Assembly: GCA_031556525.1 (NCBI GenBank)
Contig: JAVBSS010000011.1
Coordinates: 5,106-69,105 of the forward strand
Direction of reading: 5' to 3'
Source of the DNA: JAVBSN01 sp031556525
Lineage (GTDB): Bacteria > Bacillota > Clostridia > Lachnospirales > Lachnospiraceae
DNA: 64,000 nt
Part shown: one piece after another, positions 28,187-36,761 of the stretch
How the letters are laid out: every line of letters begins with the position of its first letter
How positions within the stretch are numbered: the stretch's first letter is position 1
Program-made: the position numbers and the translations under genes
Notes under the pieces: generated by a model
What the model saw: only the letters and a program-made list of their open reading frames with translations
What the model was told of the DNA's origin: nothing
Databases searched by the model: none

Positions 28187-28192
28187 TATACT
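28187..28192 (+). promoter_or_regulatory. Extended -10 promoter of the citrate synthase gene
   Basis: TATACT at 28187-28192 is preceded by TGC, giving an extended -10 about 50 bp before the citrate synthase ATG. The -35 region is poor, as often with extended -10 promoters. Confidence 0.5.
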
Positions 28193-28241
28193 AGTAAATT
28201 AGTAACTTGGAGATGTGTTTTGAATTGAATGGAGAAGAAAA

Positions 28242-29603
28242 ATGGAAAATAATTATTCGGAAGTAACTGAAAAAATAATAGATTTATCAAAGTTGTGTGT
28301 GTCTAATAATACAATAGATGAAGAGCTTTATACAAAATATGAAGTTAAGAGAGGACTTCGCGATATTAACGGTAAGGGCGTTTTGGCAGGTCTTACTGAT
28401 ATATCTAAGGTTCAATCATATACAGTTGTTGATAATGAAATGGTACCATGTGAGGGAAAATTATATTATCAAGGTATAGATGTTGAAGATATTGTAGCAG
28501 GATTTATTAAAGAAAAACGTTTCGGATTTGAAGAGACTGTTTATTTATTGTTATTTGGAAAGTTACCAAATATAGAAGAATTAGATGAACTATGCAAATT
28601 GCTTGCTGAATACAGATCATTACCTACTAGTTTTGTTAGAGATGTTATTTTGAAAGCACCTAGTAAAGATATGATGAATACACTTGCAAGAAGTGTATTA
28701 ACAATGTATGCATATGATGATAAAGCAGAAGATACATCTATACCTAATGTTCTTAGACAATGTCTAGAATTAATTGCAATTGTTCCATTGTTATCTGTAT
28801 ATGGATATCAAGCTTATAGTCATTATCATGATGGAAAGAGTCTGTTTATACATGCGCCAGAACCAGAATTATCTACAGCAGAGAATATTTTGCATATATT
28901 AAGGGAAGATAAGCAATATACAGAATTAGAGGCTCAAATATTAGATTTAGCATTAGTATTACATGCAGAGCATGGTGGTGGTAATAATTCTACATTTACA
29001 ACACATGTAGTTACTTCATCAGGTACTGATACATATTCAGCGATAGCAGCGTCGTTAGGATCGTTAAAAGGACCAAAACATGGTGGAGCTAATATTAAAG
29101 TAGTTAAGATGTTTGAGGATATGAAAGAAAAACTTTCTGATTGGGATGATGAAGAGCAGATAAAAGAATACCTAACAGCACTTCTTAATAAACAAGCGTT
29201 TGATAATGCTGGACTTATATATGGTATAGGTCATGCGGTGTATTCATTGTCAGACCCGAGAGCTACAGTATTTAGAAAATTTGTTGAAGAGTTATCTGTT
29301 GAGAAGGGTAAAGAGAAAGAATATAGACTCTATTCGGCTGTTGAGAGACTTGCGCCAGAAGTTATTGGAAGGGAGCGAAAGATATACAAGGGAGTTAGTG
29401 CCAATGTAGATTTTTACAGTGGATTTGTATATGATATGCTAGATTTACCACTTGAATTATATACTCCTTTATTTGCAATAGCACGTATGGCAGGTTGGAG
29501 TGCACATAGAATAGAAGAGTTAATTAATCAAGGAAAAATAATTCGTCCAGCATATAAGAGTGTAGCACCTGGTAAAGAATATGTTCCTATAGATGAGAGA
29601 TAA
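28242..29603 (+). CDS. gltA: Citrate synthase
   Basis: The enzyme condenses acetyl-CoA with oxaloacetate and in fermenters feeds 2-oxoglutarate and glutamate synthesis. The 453-residue protein has the family's catalytic motifs: ALVLHAEHGGGNNSTFT (first His), GPKHGGANIK (second His) and IYGIGHAVYSLSDPRA followed by the catalytic Asp region. It is of the Si-type fold, somewhat longer at the N-terminus than the 370-residue form, as in many clostridia. A methylcitrate synthase cannot be fully excluded. No aconitase or isocitrate dehydrogenase gene is adjacent. Confidence 0.9.
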   Translation: MENNYSEVTEKIIDLSKLCVSNNTIDEELYTKYEVKRGLRDINGKGVLAGLTDISKVQSYTVVDNEMVPCEGKLYYQGIDVEDIVAGFIKEKRFGFEETVYLLLFGKLPNIEELDELCKLLAEYRSLPTSFVRDVILKAPSKDMMNTLARSVLTMYAYDDKAEDTSIPNVLRQCLELIAIVPLLSVYGYQAYSHYHDGKSLFIHAPEPELSTAENILHILREDKQYTELEAQILDLALVLHAEHGGGNNSTFTTHVVTSSGTDTYSAIAASLGSLKGPKHGGANIKVVKMFEDMKEKLSDWDDEEQIKEYLTALLNKQAFDNAGLIYGIGHAVYSLSDPRATVFRKFVEELSVEKGKEKEYRLYSAVERLAPEVIGRERKIYKGVSANVDFYSGFVYDMLDLPLELYTPLFAIARMAGWSAHRIEELINQGKIIRPAYKSVAPGKEYVPIDER

Positions 29604-29670
29604 GAGTATAAAATAAAGTAACTAATGATTGATATAAATGTATTGGTTACATTAGATTAAAATATAGAAA

Positions 29671-29710
29671 AACAAGTAATTTTGTATTAATCAATATTAC
29701 TTGTTTTTTT
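29671..29710 (+). terminator. Terminator after citrate synthase
   Basis: AACAAGTAAT (29671-29680) pairs with ATTACTTGTT (29696-29705), followed by a run of T to 29710. Confidence 0.88.
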
Positions 29711-29713
29711 TGT

Positions 29714-29742
29714 GCATACTTTTTTGAGATAGTGAAATAATA
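29714..29742 (+). promoter_or_regulatory. Possible sigma-F/G promoter of the spoVA operon
   Basis: GCATA at 29714-29718 and AATAATA at 29736-29742 with a 17-bp spacer resemble the forespore sigma-G pattern, which drives spoVA in Bacillus subtilis. The -10 is an imperfect match, so this is suggestive only. Confidence 0.35.
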
Positions 29743-29764
29743 CACTTAGAAGGGTTGTGATATT

Positions 29765-29956
29765 GTGGAAAGAAAAGAAAAACGTGATAATAAAATTGCA
29801 ATTATTATGACAATATTGGTGATTACTGCAATAATTATTTCCATTATGTGCATGCAAAAGAAAATTAACAAGTATGGCGAAGGTAATTTTCTAAAGTCAG
29901 AACAGTACAATCAAAGTGTATTTGCAAATATAGATATTGGAAATGAGGAGGATTAG
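29765..29956 (+). CDS. Short single-helix membrane protein at the head of spoVA
   Basis: A GTG start gives 63 residues: a charged N-terminus (MERKEKRDNK), one hydrophobic helix (about 11-28) and a polar tail. It ends one base before the spoVAA start and the spoVAA ribosome site lies within its last codons, so it belongs to the operon. I know no named family. It may be a forespore membrane peptide; it could also be a leader-type gene that couples translation. Confidence 0.5.
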   Translation: MERKEKRDNKIAIIMTILVITAIIISIMCMQKKINKYGEGNFLKSEQYNQSVFANIDIGNEED

Positions 29957-29957
29957 G

Positions 29958-30584
29958 GTGAGTGATATAGTTGTATATTTTAAGGCTGATCAAAGCGTTT
30001 CTGTATCTAATAGAAAAGTTAAGATAGAAGACATTGGAAAAATATATTGTAAAGATAAAGATATTGAGCATGCAGTAAATAAAATGGAAGTATTTAAGTT
30101 TAACGAAAGTAATAATTCACAGCAAGTAGTTTCTGTTTTGAAAATAGTAGAATTAATACAAAATGAATTTAAAGATGTATCGGTGAATAATATGGGTGAA
30201 CCAGATTTTATTGTATACTACAAAATTGATGAAAAAACAAAGGGTATACAGACTATAAATGTTATATTTGTATGTCTAATTGCTTTTTTGGGAGGTGGAT
30301 ATTCTATTATGTCCTATAACACAGATGTAAATGCTGTGGAATTGTTCGGGATGCTCCATGAATTATTTATTGGAGAACCGCCAAAGGGACCTTCTATTAT
30401 AGAACTAGCGTATTGTGTAGGTTTATTAATAGGAGTAATAGTGTTTTTTAACCATGGTGCTAATAAAAAAATTAGTGATGATCCAACGCCGTTGCAAGTA
30501 CAGATTCGTATGTATGAGCAAGATGTAAATGATTCGATAATTGTAGATTCTGGCAGAAAGAAGGAGACTTTAGATGTGGATTAG
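29958..30584 (+). CDS. spoVAA: Stage V sporulation protein AA
   Basis: The GTG at 29958 is chosen because GAGGAGG precedes it; the longer frame overlaps the previous gene. The 208-residue protein has the SpoVAA layout: a soluble N-terminal region (about 1-95, with VYFKADQSVSVSNRKVKIEDIG) and two C-terminal membrane helices (about 100-118 and 150-172). SpoVA proteins form the inner-membrane channel that moves dipicolinic acid into the forespore and out at germination. It leads the ordered set AA-AB-AC-AD-AE. Confidence 0.88.
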   Translation: MSDIVVYFKADQSVSVSNRKVKIEDIGKIYCKDKDIEHAVNKMEVFKFNESNNSQQVVSVLKIVELIQNEFKDVSVNNMGEPDFIVYYKIDEKTKGIQTINVIFVCLIAFLGGGYSIMSYNTDVNAVELFGMLHELFIGEPPKGPSIIELAYCVGLLIGVIVFFNHGANKKISDDPTPLQVQIRMYEQDVNDSIIVDSGRKKETLDVD

Positions 30585-30990
30585 ATATGCACTATTGATA
30601 TTTGCAGGGTTCTCTAGTGGAGTTGTTATAGCAGGGGCATTTGTTGCATTTATGACAATGATTGGTATATTTCCTAAAATTGCAGAAAAGACAAAAACAA
30701 ATAAAAAATTCATGTTATATGAAAATTGTTTGATTATGGGAGTAACACTAGGAAATGCTTTGTCTTTATACCAATTTAGGGTTCCAGTCGGTTATGTTGG
30801 ATTAATATTAGTGGGTGTATTTGGAGGTATATTTACAGGATGCCTATTAGGCGCTTTAGCGGAAGTTCTTAATGTATTTCCGATTTTATCAAGAAGAACA
30901 AAAATAAGAATAGGATTACCTTATGTTATTGTAGTATTAGCACTAGGAAAAGCATTAGGAACACTTATTCAATATTATGTATTTAAATAG
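30574..30990 (+). CDS. spoVAB: Stage V sporulation protein AB
   Basis: This 138-residue protein is almost entirely membrane-embedded, with about four helices, and matches SpoVAB in size, topology and position. It overlaps spoVAA by 11 bp and the spoVAC region follows directly. Its exact contribution to dipicolinic acid transport is less well known than that of AC and AD. Confidence 0.85.
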   Translation: MWIRYALLIFAGFSSGVVIAGAFVAFMTMIGIFPKIAEKTKTNKKFMLYENCLIMGVTLGNALSLYQFRVPVGYVGLILVGVFGGIFTGCLLGALAEVLNVFPILSRRTKIRIGLPYVIVVLALGKALGTLIQYYVFK

Positions 30991-31006
30991 AAAAGAAGGT
31001 GATTAT

Positions 31007-31468
31007 GTGAAGAATGAACCGAGTAATAAAGAATATAATAAATTTGTGGAGGAGATTACACCTACACATAGCTGTGTGAAAAATTGTATATGGGCATTTT
31101 TTGTAGGTGGAATAATATGCACACTAGGTCAAGGGATTAATCAGATGTTTTTAGATGTAATGGGAATGAATATAGACGATTCAGCAAGCTATACATCAAT
31201 TATATTGGTATTGCTAAGTGTATTGCTTACAGCACTAAATATATATCCTAAAATAGGTAAATACGGTGGAGCAGGAGCATTGGTGCCGATAACTGGGTTT
31301 GCAAATTCGGTGGCGGCTCCAGCAATAGAGTTTCAAAAAGAAGGACAAATATTTGGTATTGGTGTAAAAATATTTACTATTGCAGGACCAGTAATATTAT
31401 ATGGCATATTTACGTCCTTTGTATTGGGTATTGTATACTATTTTATTAATGTATTAGGGGGAATGTAA
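31007..31468 (+). CDS. spoVAC: Stage V sporulation protein AC
   Basis: A GTG at 31007 follows AAGAAGGTGAT and is preferred over an earlier start inside spoVAB. The 153-residue protein has about four helices and the conserved SpoVAC/AE segment GGAGALVPITGFANSVAAPAIEF. SpoVAC is the mechanosensitive-type channel component for dipicolinic acid. It shares the GAGA-VP-TGF motif with SpoVAE encoded two genes on. Confidence 0.93.
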   Translation: MKNEPSNKEYNKFVEEITPTHSCVKNCIWAFFVGGIICTLGQGINQMFLDVMGMNIDDSASYTSIILVLLSVLLTALNIYPKIGKYGGAGALVPITGFANSVAAPAIEFQKEGQIFGIGVKIFTIAGPVILYGIFTSFVLGIVYYFINVLGGM

Positions 31469-31470
31469 TT

Positions 31471-32487
31471 GTGGAAAATATGATAGGTAAACAAAGTGTA
31501 GAATTTGAAAATCCTCCATATATAATGAATGGAGGTTCGGTAGTAGGAAAGAAAGAGGGAGAAGGACCTCTAGCAGATTATTTTGACTTAATAGTTGAAG
31601 ATCCTATGTTTGGTAAGGAATCATGGGAGGAAGGCGAAAGCGAATTAATAAGCAAAACCATAAACATTGCATTGCGAAAGGCAAAACTAAAACCAGAAGA
31701 TATAAGATATATCTTTGCAGGAGATTTATTAGGACAGTTAATAGCTACAACCTTTGGTGTGAAGGATCTAGAGATTCCACTATTTGGACTTTATGGAGCT
31801 TGTTCTACTGCTGGGGAGTCTCTAAGTCTTGGATCGATGATAGTTTCAGGAGGATTTGCAAATAATGTTTTATGTGTTGCATCAAGTCATTTTGCAAGTG
31901 CGGAGAAGCAATTTAGATTTCCACTTGAATATGGAAATCAAAGACCTCTAGCGGCAAGCTGGACGGTAACAGGATGCGGTGCATTTGTAGTATCAAAAGA
32001 TACAGGAGATGTAATGATAAAAGGAATAACAACGGGTAAAGTTGTTGATTATGGAATTAAAGATTCTATGAATATGGGGGCAGCTATGGCGCCAGCAGCT
32101 GCAGATTTAATATATCAGAACCTTAAGGATTTCAATATAGAACCAGGGTACTACGATAAGATTATAACTGGTGATTTGGGTAAAGTAGGAAGAGATATAC
32201 TTATAAAGCTGTTGCAAGATAATGGTGTGGATATAAGTAAACAGCATATGGATTGTGGAATTGAAATATTTAATGATGATACACAAGATACTCATGCTGG
32301 TGGTTCAGGATGCGGATGCGCAGCGGCAACATTGTCAGGAATGATATTAACAAAGATGAAAAATAAGACATGGAATAGGGTATTATTTGTTCCGACAGGA
32401 GCATTACTTTCTACAGTGAGCTATAATGAAGGACAGTCTGTTCCAGGAATAGCTCATGGAGTAATGTTAGAGAATAGATTTGTATAA
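31471..32487 (+). CDS. spoVAD: Stage V sporulation protein AD
   Basis: A GTG start after AGGGGG gives 338 residues. The protein has a thiolase-like fold with GLYGACSTAGESLSLGSM and the later GGSGCGCAAATLSG, as expected for SpoVAD, the soluble subunit that binds dipicolinic acid at the channel mouth. Length is typical. It sits between the two membrane channel genes AC and AE. Confidence 0.95.
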   Translation: MENMIGKQSVEFENPPYIMNGGSVVGKKEGEGPLADYFDLIVEDPMFGKESWEEGESELISKTINIALRKAKLKPEDIRYIFAGDLLGQLIATTFGVKDLEIPLFGLYGACSTAGESLSLGSMIVSGGFANNVLCVASSHFASAEKQFRFPLEYGNQRPLAASWTVTGCGAFVVSKDTGDVMIKGITTGKVVDYGIKDSMNMGAAMAPAAADLIYQNLKDFNIEPGYYDKIITGDLGKVGRDILIKLLQDNGVDISKQHMDCGIEIFNDDTQDTHAGGSGCGCAAATLSGMILTKMKNKTWNRVLFVPTGALLSTVSYNEGQSVPGIAHGVMLENRFV

Positions 32488-32497
32488 GGAGAGCAAT

Positions 32498-32854
32498 ATG
32501 GATTATTTGAAAGCATTTATAGTAGGTGGAATTATATGTGTCTTGGTGCAAATATTAATAGACAATACTAAGCTTATGCCAGGCAGAATAATGGTAATGT
32601 TAGTATGTATAGGGGCGATTTTGGGAGCAGTAGGAATATACAAGCCATTTATGGAATTTGCAGGGGCAGGAGCAACTGTGCCATTAACTGGATTTGGTTA
32701 TAATCTTTGGAAAGGTGTTAAAGATGCAATAGATCAAGATGGATTTATAGGATTGTTTAGAGGTGGTTTTACAATGGCAGCAGTAGGAACTTCAGCAGCA
32801 ATTATATTTTCATATTTAGCAGCGTTAATATTTCAACCTAAGATGACAGAATAG
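32498..32854 (+). CDS. spoVAE: Stage V sporulation protein AE
   Basis: The ATG at 32498 follows AAGGAGAG. The 118-residue protein has about three to four helices and the segment GAGATVPLTGFGYNLWKG, which marks SpoVAEb-type proteins. It is homologous to SpoVAC and completes the operon. A 15-bp terminator hairpin follows. No spoVAF is present downstream. Confidence 0.93.
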   Translation: MDYLKAFIVGGIICVLVQILIDNTKLMPGRIMVMLVCIGAILGAVGIYKPFMEFAGAGATVPLTGFGYNLWKGVKDAIDQDGFIGLFRGGFTMAAVGTSAAIIFSYLAALIFQPKMTE

Positions 32855-32908
32855 ATATAAGGTTATATCAACAATAATAGGAGCTAGCTCCTTTTATATA
32901 GATATAAT

Positions 32909-32943
32909 AATAGGGCTATATGCGAGTTGCATATAGCCCTATT
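32909..32943. terminator. Bidirectional terminator between spoVAE and the PBP gene
   Basis: A perfect 15-bp stem (32909-32923 with 32929-32943, loop GAGTT) has A/T-rich flanks on both sides and lies between convergent genes. A second short palindrome, AGGAGCTAGCTCCT, lies just before it at 32879-32892. Confidence 0.85.
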
Positions 32944-32962
32944 GATATTATTAATTGAATAT

Positions 32963-35491
32963 TTATTGAACGGGTGGTGCTTCAGTAGTTGGGTCGGTAT
33001 TTGCCTCAGTACTAGGTGTAACTTGAACAAATGTTACGGTTATAGTGTGATTCATATTTACATTTCTAAATACGTGAGAGGATGTTGGTCCTTTCTCTTC
33101 GCCATCTACAACTACACTAGAAATGGCGTATCCAGAATTAGGAACAATGGTAAATGTAGCAGTCCCGCCTTGAACAACTGTAGCAGGGCCTGAAATAGTT
33201 CCTCCACCGCCATTGACCGATGCCACTATGGAGAAGGTTGTACCTTGTGGAACGTTAGGGTTCTCGGTGGTAGCATCTTCAGTTGGAGCTACATGGATAT
33301 TACAATGTGTTGTATCAAAGTTTTCAGGTAAAGCAAAATCAAAATTACTTATAACAACATTTCCATGAGTATCTAGGTTAAATTCATAACTAGTTCTATT
33401 AGGACAGAATTCTGTTGCTAATAAATGAGTATCATTACATAGTTCAATGAATTTATGTGAATTACAAGAGTGAGTAGGAACAGTTCCTCTTGCAAAAAAT
33501 TCTGTTACACAAGTACATCCTTCGGCTGGTAACATTCCTGACTTGATACAAACAGTCGCAGTAACAATGCCGTCAGCAGTAGGAAATTTGGTAGAAGTAT
33601 CTTGTTCTTCTAATACAACGATAGCATTCATTATCTTTGACCACATTTTCTTGTGATAACTACCGCCATCAAATTTGGTATTAATGTCGTAGCCCATCCA
33701 TATACCAGCTGTATAATAAGGGGTAGAACCACAAAACCAAAAGTCGTAATTGTTAGAAGTTGTTCCAGTCTTACCAGATACCACCATACCCGAGCTAAGT
33801 CTTGCAGGAGTACCAGTACCCTTAGTTACAACATCTTGCATTGCATCATTTATAAGCCAAGCAGTAGTTGCTTTAAATACTTGTTTTGGTTCTGGCGTAT
33901 TATCTATAAGAATATTTCCGTTATGATCAAGTACTTTAGTATATAATATAGGCTCTAAGTAAATTCCTGAATTAGCTAAGCAAGCGTAAGCTCCTGTAAG
34001 TTCAAAGTTTGTGACACCATCTGTTAAACCACCTAATGCTAGGGATTGATTTATATCTGATGTAATGGAACCATCTGAATCTGTTCTCTGTCTTACTAAG
34101 GTAGTAAAGCCAAGGTCTTCAAGGTATTCAAATCCTTTATCAGGCGTAAGGTCTGTAATACATTTTACGGCAATAATATTCATAGATTCCTGAATAGCAG
34201 TTCTGATAGTATTCATTCCTCGATATCCACTATACCAGTTGCTAACAGGACGGCCGTTTGCGTAGTTATAAGGTGCATCATCGTAACCAGTTGCCAAAGT
34301 AGCCATGCCAGTATCTATGGCTGGAGCAAATGAAGCTAATACTTTGAAAGTAGAACCTGGTTGTCTGGCTGAATCGGTAGCACGGTTAAGTGTTAGGTTA
34401 CCTGTCTTTTCTCCACGACCTCCAGTTATAGCTTTAACTTGACCGGTAGATTGATCCATTACAACGAAAGATGCTTGAGGTTGTAATGTAGTTGCATAAG
34501 ATTCAGCTAAAACTTTGCCACCAGTCTCTTCTAGCATAGCATCTCTAAATGTATCAGCAGCAAATCTTGCAGAATCTTCATCTTTATATATAAGATTGTA
34601 TTTACTGTTTGCAGTTAATTCCTTGTAGTATTTTAACAGATGATTACTGCTATAATTTATTGGGTTTTCCCCATCTTGATCTGTTATAGTTAATGCATAC
34701 GATAATGCTACTTTAGTTCCAGCAGGATAGTTATCAGCATCATTAATTACTTCATCACAAATATCTTGTATAGCTTGATCTTGTGTTATATAGACACTTA
34801 ATCCACCTGAATATATAGCATTATATGCTTGAGTTTCAGTATAACCTAATTCATTTACTAATCTATTAGCCAAATCCTTGATAACGGCATCAATAAAAAA
34901 TGAGTTAACTTGCTTATTCTCAACATATTCGGTATGAACAGTATCGATTCTAGCATATACATCATCAGCAAGTGCGGCATCATATTCCGCTTGAGATATA
35001 TATTCAAGTTCTTTCATCTTTTTTAATACTCTAGTTCTTCTCTCGGCATTTTTTTCCGGAAAGACTATTGGGTCATATTTTGAAGGGTTCTGTGTAATGG
35101 CTGCAATAACAGAACATTCAGAAATAGTTAACTCGTCTAAATCTTTGTTAAAGTATTTTGTAGCAGCAGCTTGAACACCGTGAACACCTTGACCTAAATA
35201 TATTGTATTAAGATAATACTCTAGAATATCTTCTTTTGACATTCGTTCTTCAAGTTGTATTGATAGATATTGTTCTTGTAGTTTACGTTCTACTTTATCC
35301 ATAAAAGTATCTTCATCAAGACCTACATTGAAAACTTGGTTTTTGATAAGTTGTTGAGTTATTGTACTAGCACCTTGAGAAAAATCTTTATTCTTGATGC
35401 CTACAAAACCAGCACGAAGCAAACCTCTCATATCTATACCATTATGTTCCCAAAAACGTTCATCTTCAATTGCTACAAACGCCTCGCGCAT
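32963..35491 (-). CDS. Class A penicillin-binding protein (PBP1A type), main body
   Basis: The 842-residue frame holds a glycosyltransferase domain (AIEDERFWEHNGID with the catalytic Glu, GASTITQQLIKN, about 1-170) and a transpeptidase domain with GSTFKVL (nucleophile Ser), SMN and KTGT (about 330-600). The last 60 residues form a Gly/Thr-rich beta repeat of InlB B-repeat type. The frame has no membrane anchor; the missing N-terminus is read in the same frame up to 35809 but is broken by two stop codons. Class A enzymes polymerise and cross-link peptidoglycan and need the anchor, so the allele may be inactive or truncated. Confidence 0.9.
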   Translation of the reverse strand: MREAFVAIEDERFWEHNGIDMRGLLRAGFVGIKNKDFSQGASTITQQLIKNQVFNVGLDEDTFMDKVERKLQEQYLSIQLEERMSKEDILEYYLNTIYLGQGVHGVQAAATKYFNKDLDELTISECSVIAAITQNPSKYDPIVFPEKNAERRTRVLKKMKELEYISQAEYDAALADDVYARIDTVHTEYVENKQVNSFFIDAVIKDLANRLVNELGYTETQAYNAIYSGGLSVYITQDQAIQDICDEVINDADNYPAGTKVALSYALTITDQDGENPINYSSNHLLKYYKELTANSKYNLIYKDEDSARFAADTFRDAMLEETGGKVLAESYATTLQPQASFVVMDQSTGQVKAITGGRGEKTGNLTLNRATDSARQPGSTFKVLASFAPAIDTGMATLATGYDDAPYNYANGRPVSNWYSGYRGMNTIRTAIQESMNIIAVKCITDLTPDKGFEYLEDLGFTTLVRQRTDSDGSITSDINQSLALGGLTDGVTNFELTGAYACLANSGIYLEPILYTKVLDHNGNILIDNTPEPKQVFKATTAWLINDAMQDVVTKGTGTPARLSSGMVVSGKTGTTSNNYDFWFCGSTPYYTAGIWMGYDINTKFDGGSYHKKMWSKIMNAIVVLEEQDTSTKFPTADGIVTATVCIKSGMLPAEGCTCVTEFFARGTVPTHSCNSHKFIELCNDTHLLATEFCPNRTSYEFNLDTHGNVVISNFDFALPENFDTTHCNIHVAPTEDATTENPNVPQGTTFSIVASVNGGGGTISGPATVVQGGTATFTIVPNSGYAISSVVVDGEEKGPTSSHVFRNVNMNHTITVTFVQVTPSTEANTDPTTEAPPVQ

Positions 35492-35809
35492 ATGTTCAGG
35501 AATATCATCGTAATATGCATATACACGATTTGAGTTTATAGTAGATAGAGTAGTAATAACTTGTCCATCTTGATTATATATAGTAGTTTGATAACCTTGA
35601 GGTGTTACATCAATATCGTCTATGTTTGGTGCGTTATCTAATATACCTTTTATTGTTCCAAAACCAGCGCCTAGGCCGAGTATACAGATGGCAAGAACTA
35701 ATATTAATCATGGTTTAAAAAACTATGTAAATACTTTTCGTTTGTTTTTGCTTGATTTACCTACAAGTTTTTTTTGTTTCTTGGTAGTCTCATTTTTATT
35801 GTAATTCAT
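35492..35809 (-). other. N-terminal anchor region of the PBP gene with two in-frame stop codons
   Basis: A strong start (AAAGGAGG then ATG at 35809) opens the frame of the PBP. The reading is 28 mostly basic residues ending NKRKVFT, then TAG, four residues FFKP, then TGA, then a membrane helix LILVLAICILGLGAGFG and a linker that joins the main body at 35491 without a shift. Both stops are one transition (G to A) from the Trp codon TGG, and Trp-Phe-Phe-Lys-Pro-Trp would suit a membrane border. The anchor region is therefore intact except for these two codons. Confidence 0.8.
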
Positions 35810-36119
35810 AAAGGACCTCCTTTTTACTATTGAATATTATAGCAAACTATTTTCATTTAATAAAGGGAAAAAACATATTATTAAGATATTATTCATATTA
35901 AATTAAGGCTATAGAATAAGGGTTTTGTATATATTGTTCTAAAAGTATATAATGGTGTCGAATGGTGCAGTTTACAAAGAAAAAAGCGTATGTTAAAATT
36001 CAAATGAAAGATACTATAATAGTGATTGTTTACAGATTTATTTTATATAAACAAGAAAAATGAAAGGAAATATAATTTAATTACTTATATAATAAGGTAA
36101 TTTGATTGTATGGGACTAT
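35810..36119. other. Divergent intergenic region between the PBP and YigZ genes
   Basis: This A+T-rich stretch has a minus-strand TATAAT (35841-35836) that fits a PBP promoter and a plus-strand TATAAT (36015-36020) about 100 bp before the YigZ-type gene; both lack clear -35 boxes. I see no RNA gene or repeat in it. Confidence 0.5.
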
Positions 36120-36761
36120 ATGATAGAACAGTATATTGAATTAGGCAACGGTGGAGAAGGCGAAATAGTAGAAAAAAAATCTAGGTTTATTGCTTACATT
36201 GAAAAAGTTGAAAATGAAGCCGAAGCATATGAATTCATAGAAAAGATAAAGAAGAAAAATTATGATGCAAGGCATAATTGTTTTGCATTTTCAATAGGAT
36301 TAGACATGCCTTTGCATAGATTTAGTGATGATGGAGAACCACAGGGAACAGCAGGAAAGCCAATATTAGAAGTTATTGTAGGGTCTGATATTAAAAATAT
36401 ATGTATTGTAGTAACAAGATACTTTGGTGGAACCCTTCTTGGAACAGGGGGATTAGTTCGCGCGTATACAGATGCGTCAAAAGAAGGTCTTAAAAACTGT
36501 AAAATAGTTAATAAGACCCTAGTTAAACGAATTTTAATAAAAACAGATTATACTGATATGGGAAAACTTCAATATATATTAGGAAATGAATCTATTCCTC
36601 TTGAAGATACTGAGTATAGTGATGTTGTTATAATGAAAGCACTTGTGCCAATAAATATATTGCAAAAAATAGTAAAGTTGATTACTGAAGCAACATCGGC
36701 AAGAGCGGATATAATTGAAGATGAAGAATTTTATTTCTCTAATTCTAATAAATCTTTATAG
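36120..36761 (+). CDS. YigZ/IMPACT family protein
   Basis: The 213-residue protein shows the YigZ N-terminal domain with EKKSRFIAYIE, DARHNCFAFSIG, RFSDDGEPQGTAGKPIL and TRYFGGTLLGTGGLVRAY, and a C-terminal UPF0029-like domain. The ATG at 36120 gives the usual length before the KKSRF motif; a TTG at 36102 is possible. The family is linked to ribosome or translation control, but the bacterial role is unclear. Its 3' end overlaps the convergent aroA gene by 31 bp. Confidence 0.9.
   Translation: MIEQYIELGNGGEGEIVEKKSRFIAYIEKVENEAEAYEFIEKIKKKNYDARHNCFAFSIGLDMPLHRFSDDGEPQGTAGKPILEVIVGSDIKNICIVVTRYFGGTLLGTGGLVRAYTDASKEGLKNCKIVNKTLVKRILIKTDYTDMGKLQYILGNESIPLEDTEYSDVVIMKALVPINILQKIVKLITEATSARADIIEDEEFYFSNSNKSL

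Noticed and set aside
33653..33946. Plus-strand frame inside the PBP gene
   Set aside because: It is antisense to a well-supported coding region and has no start signal.
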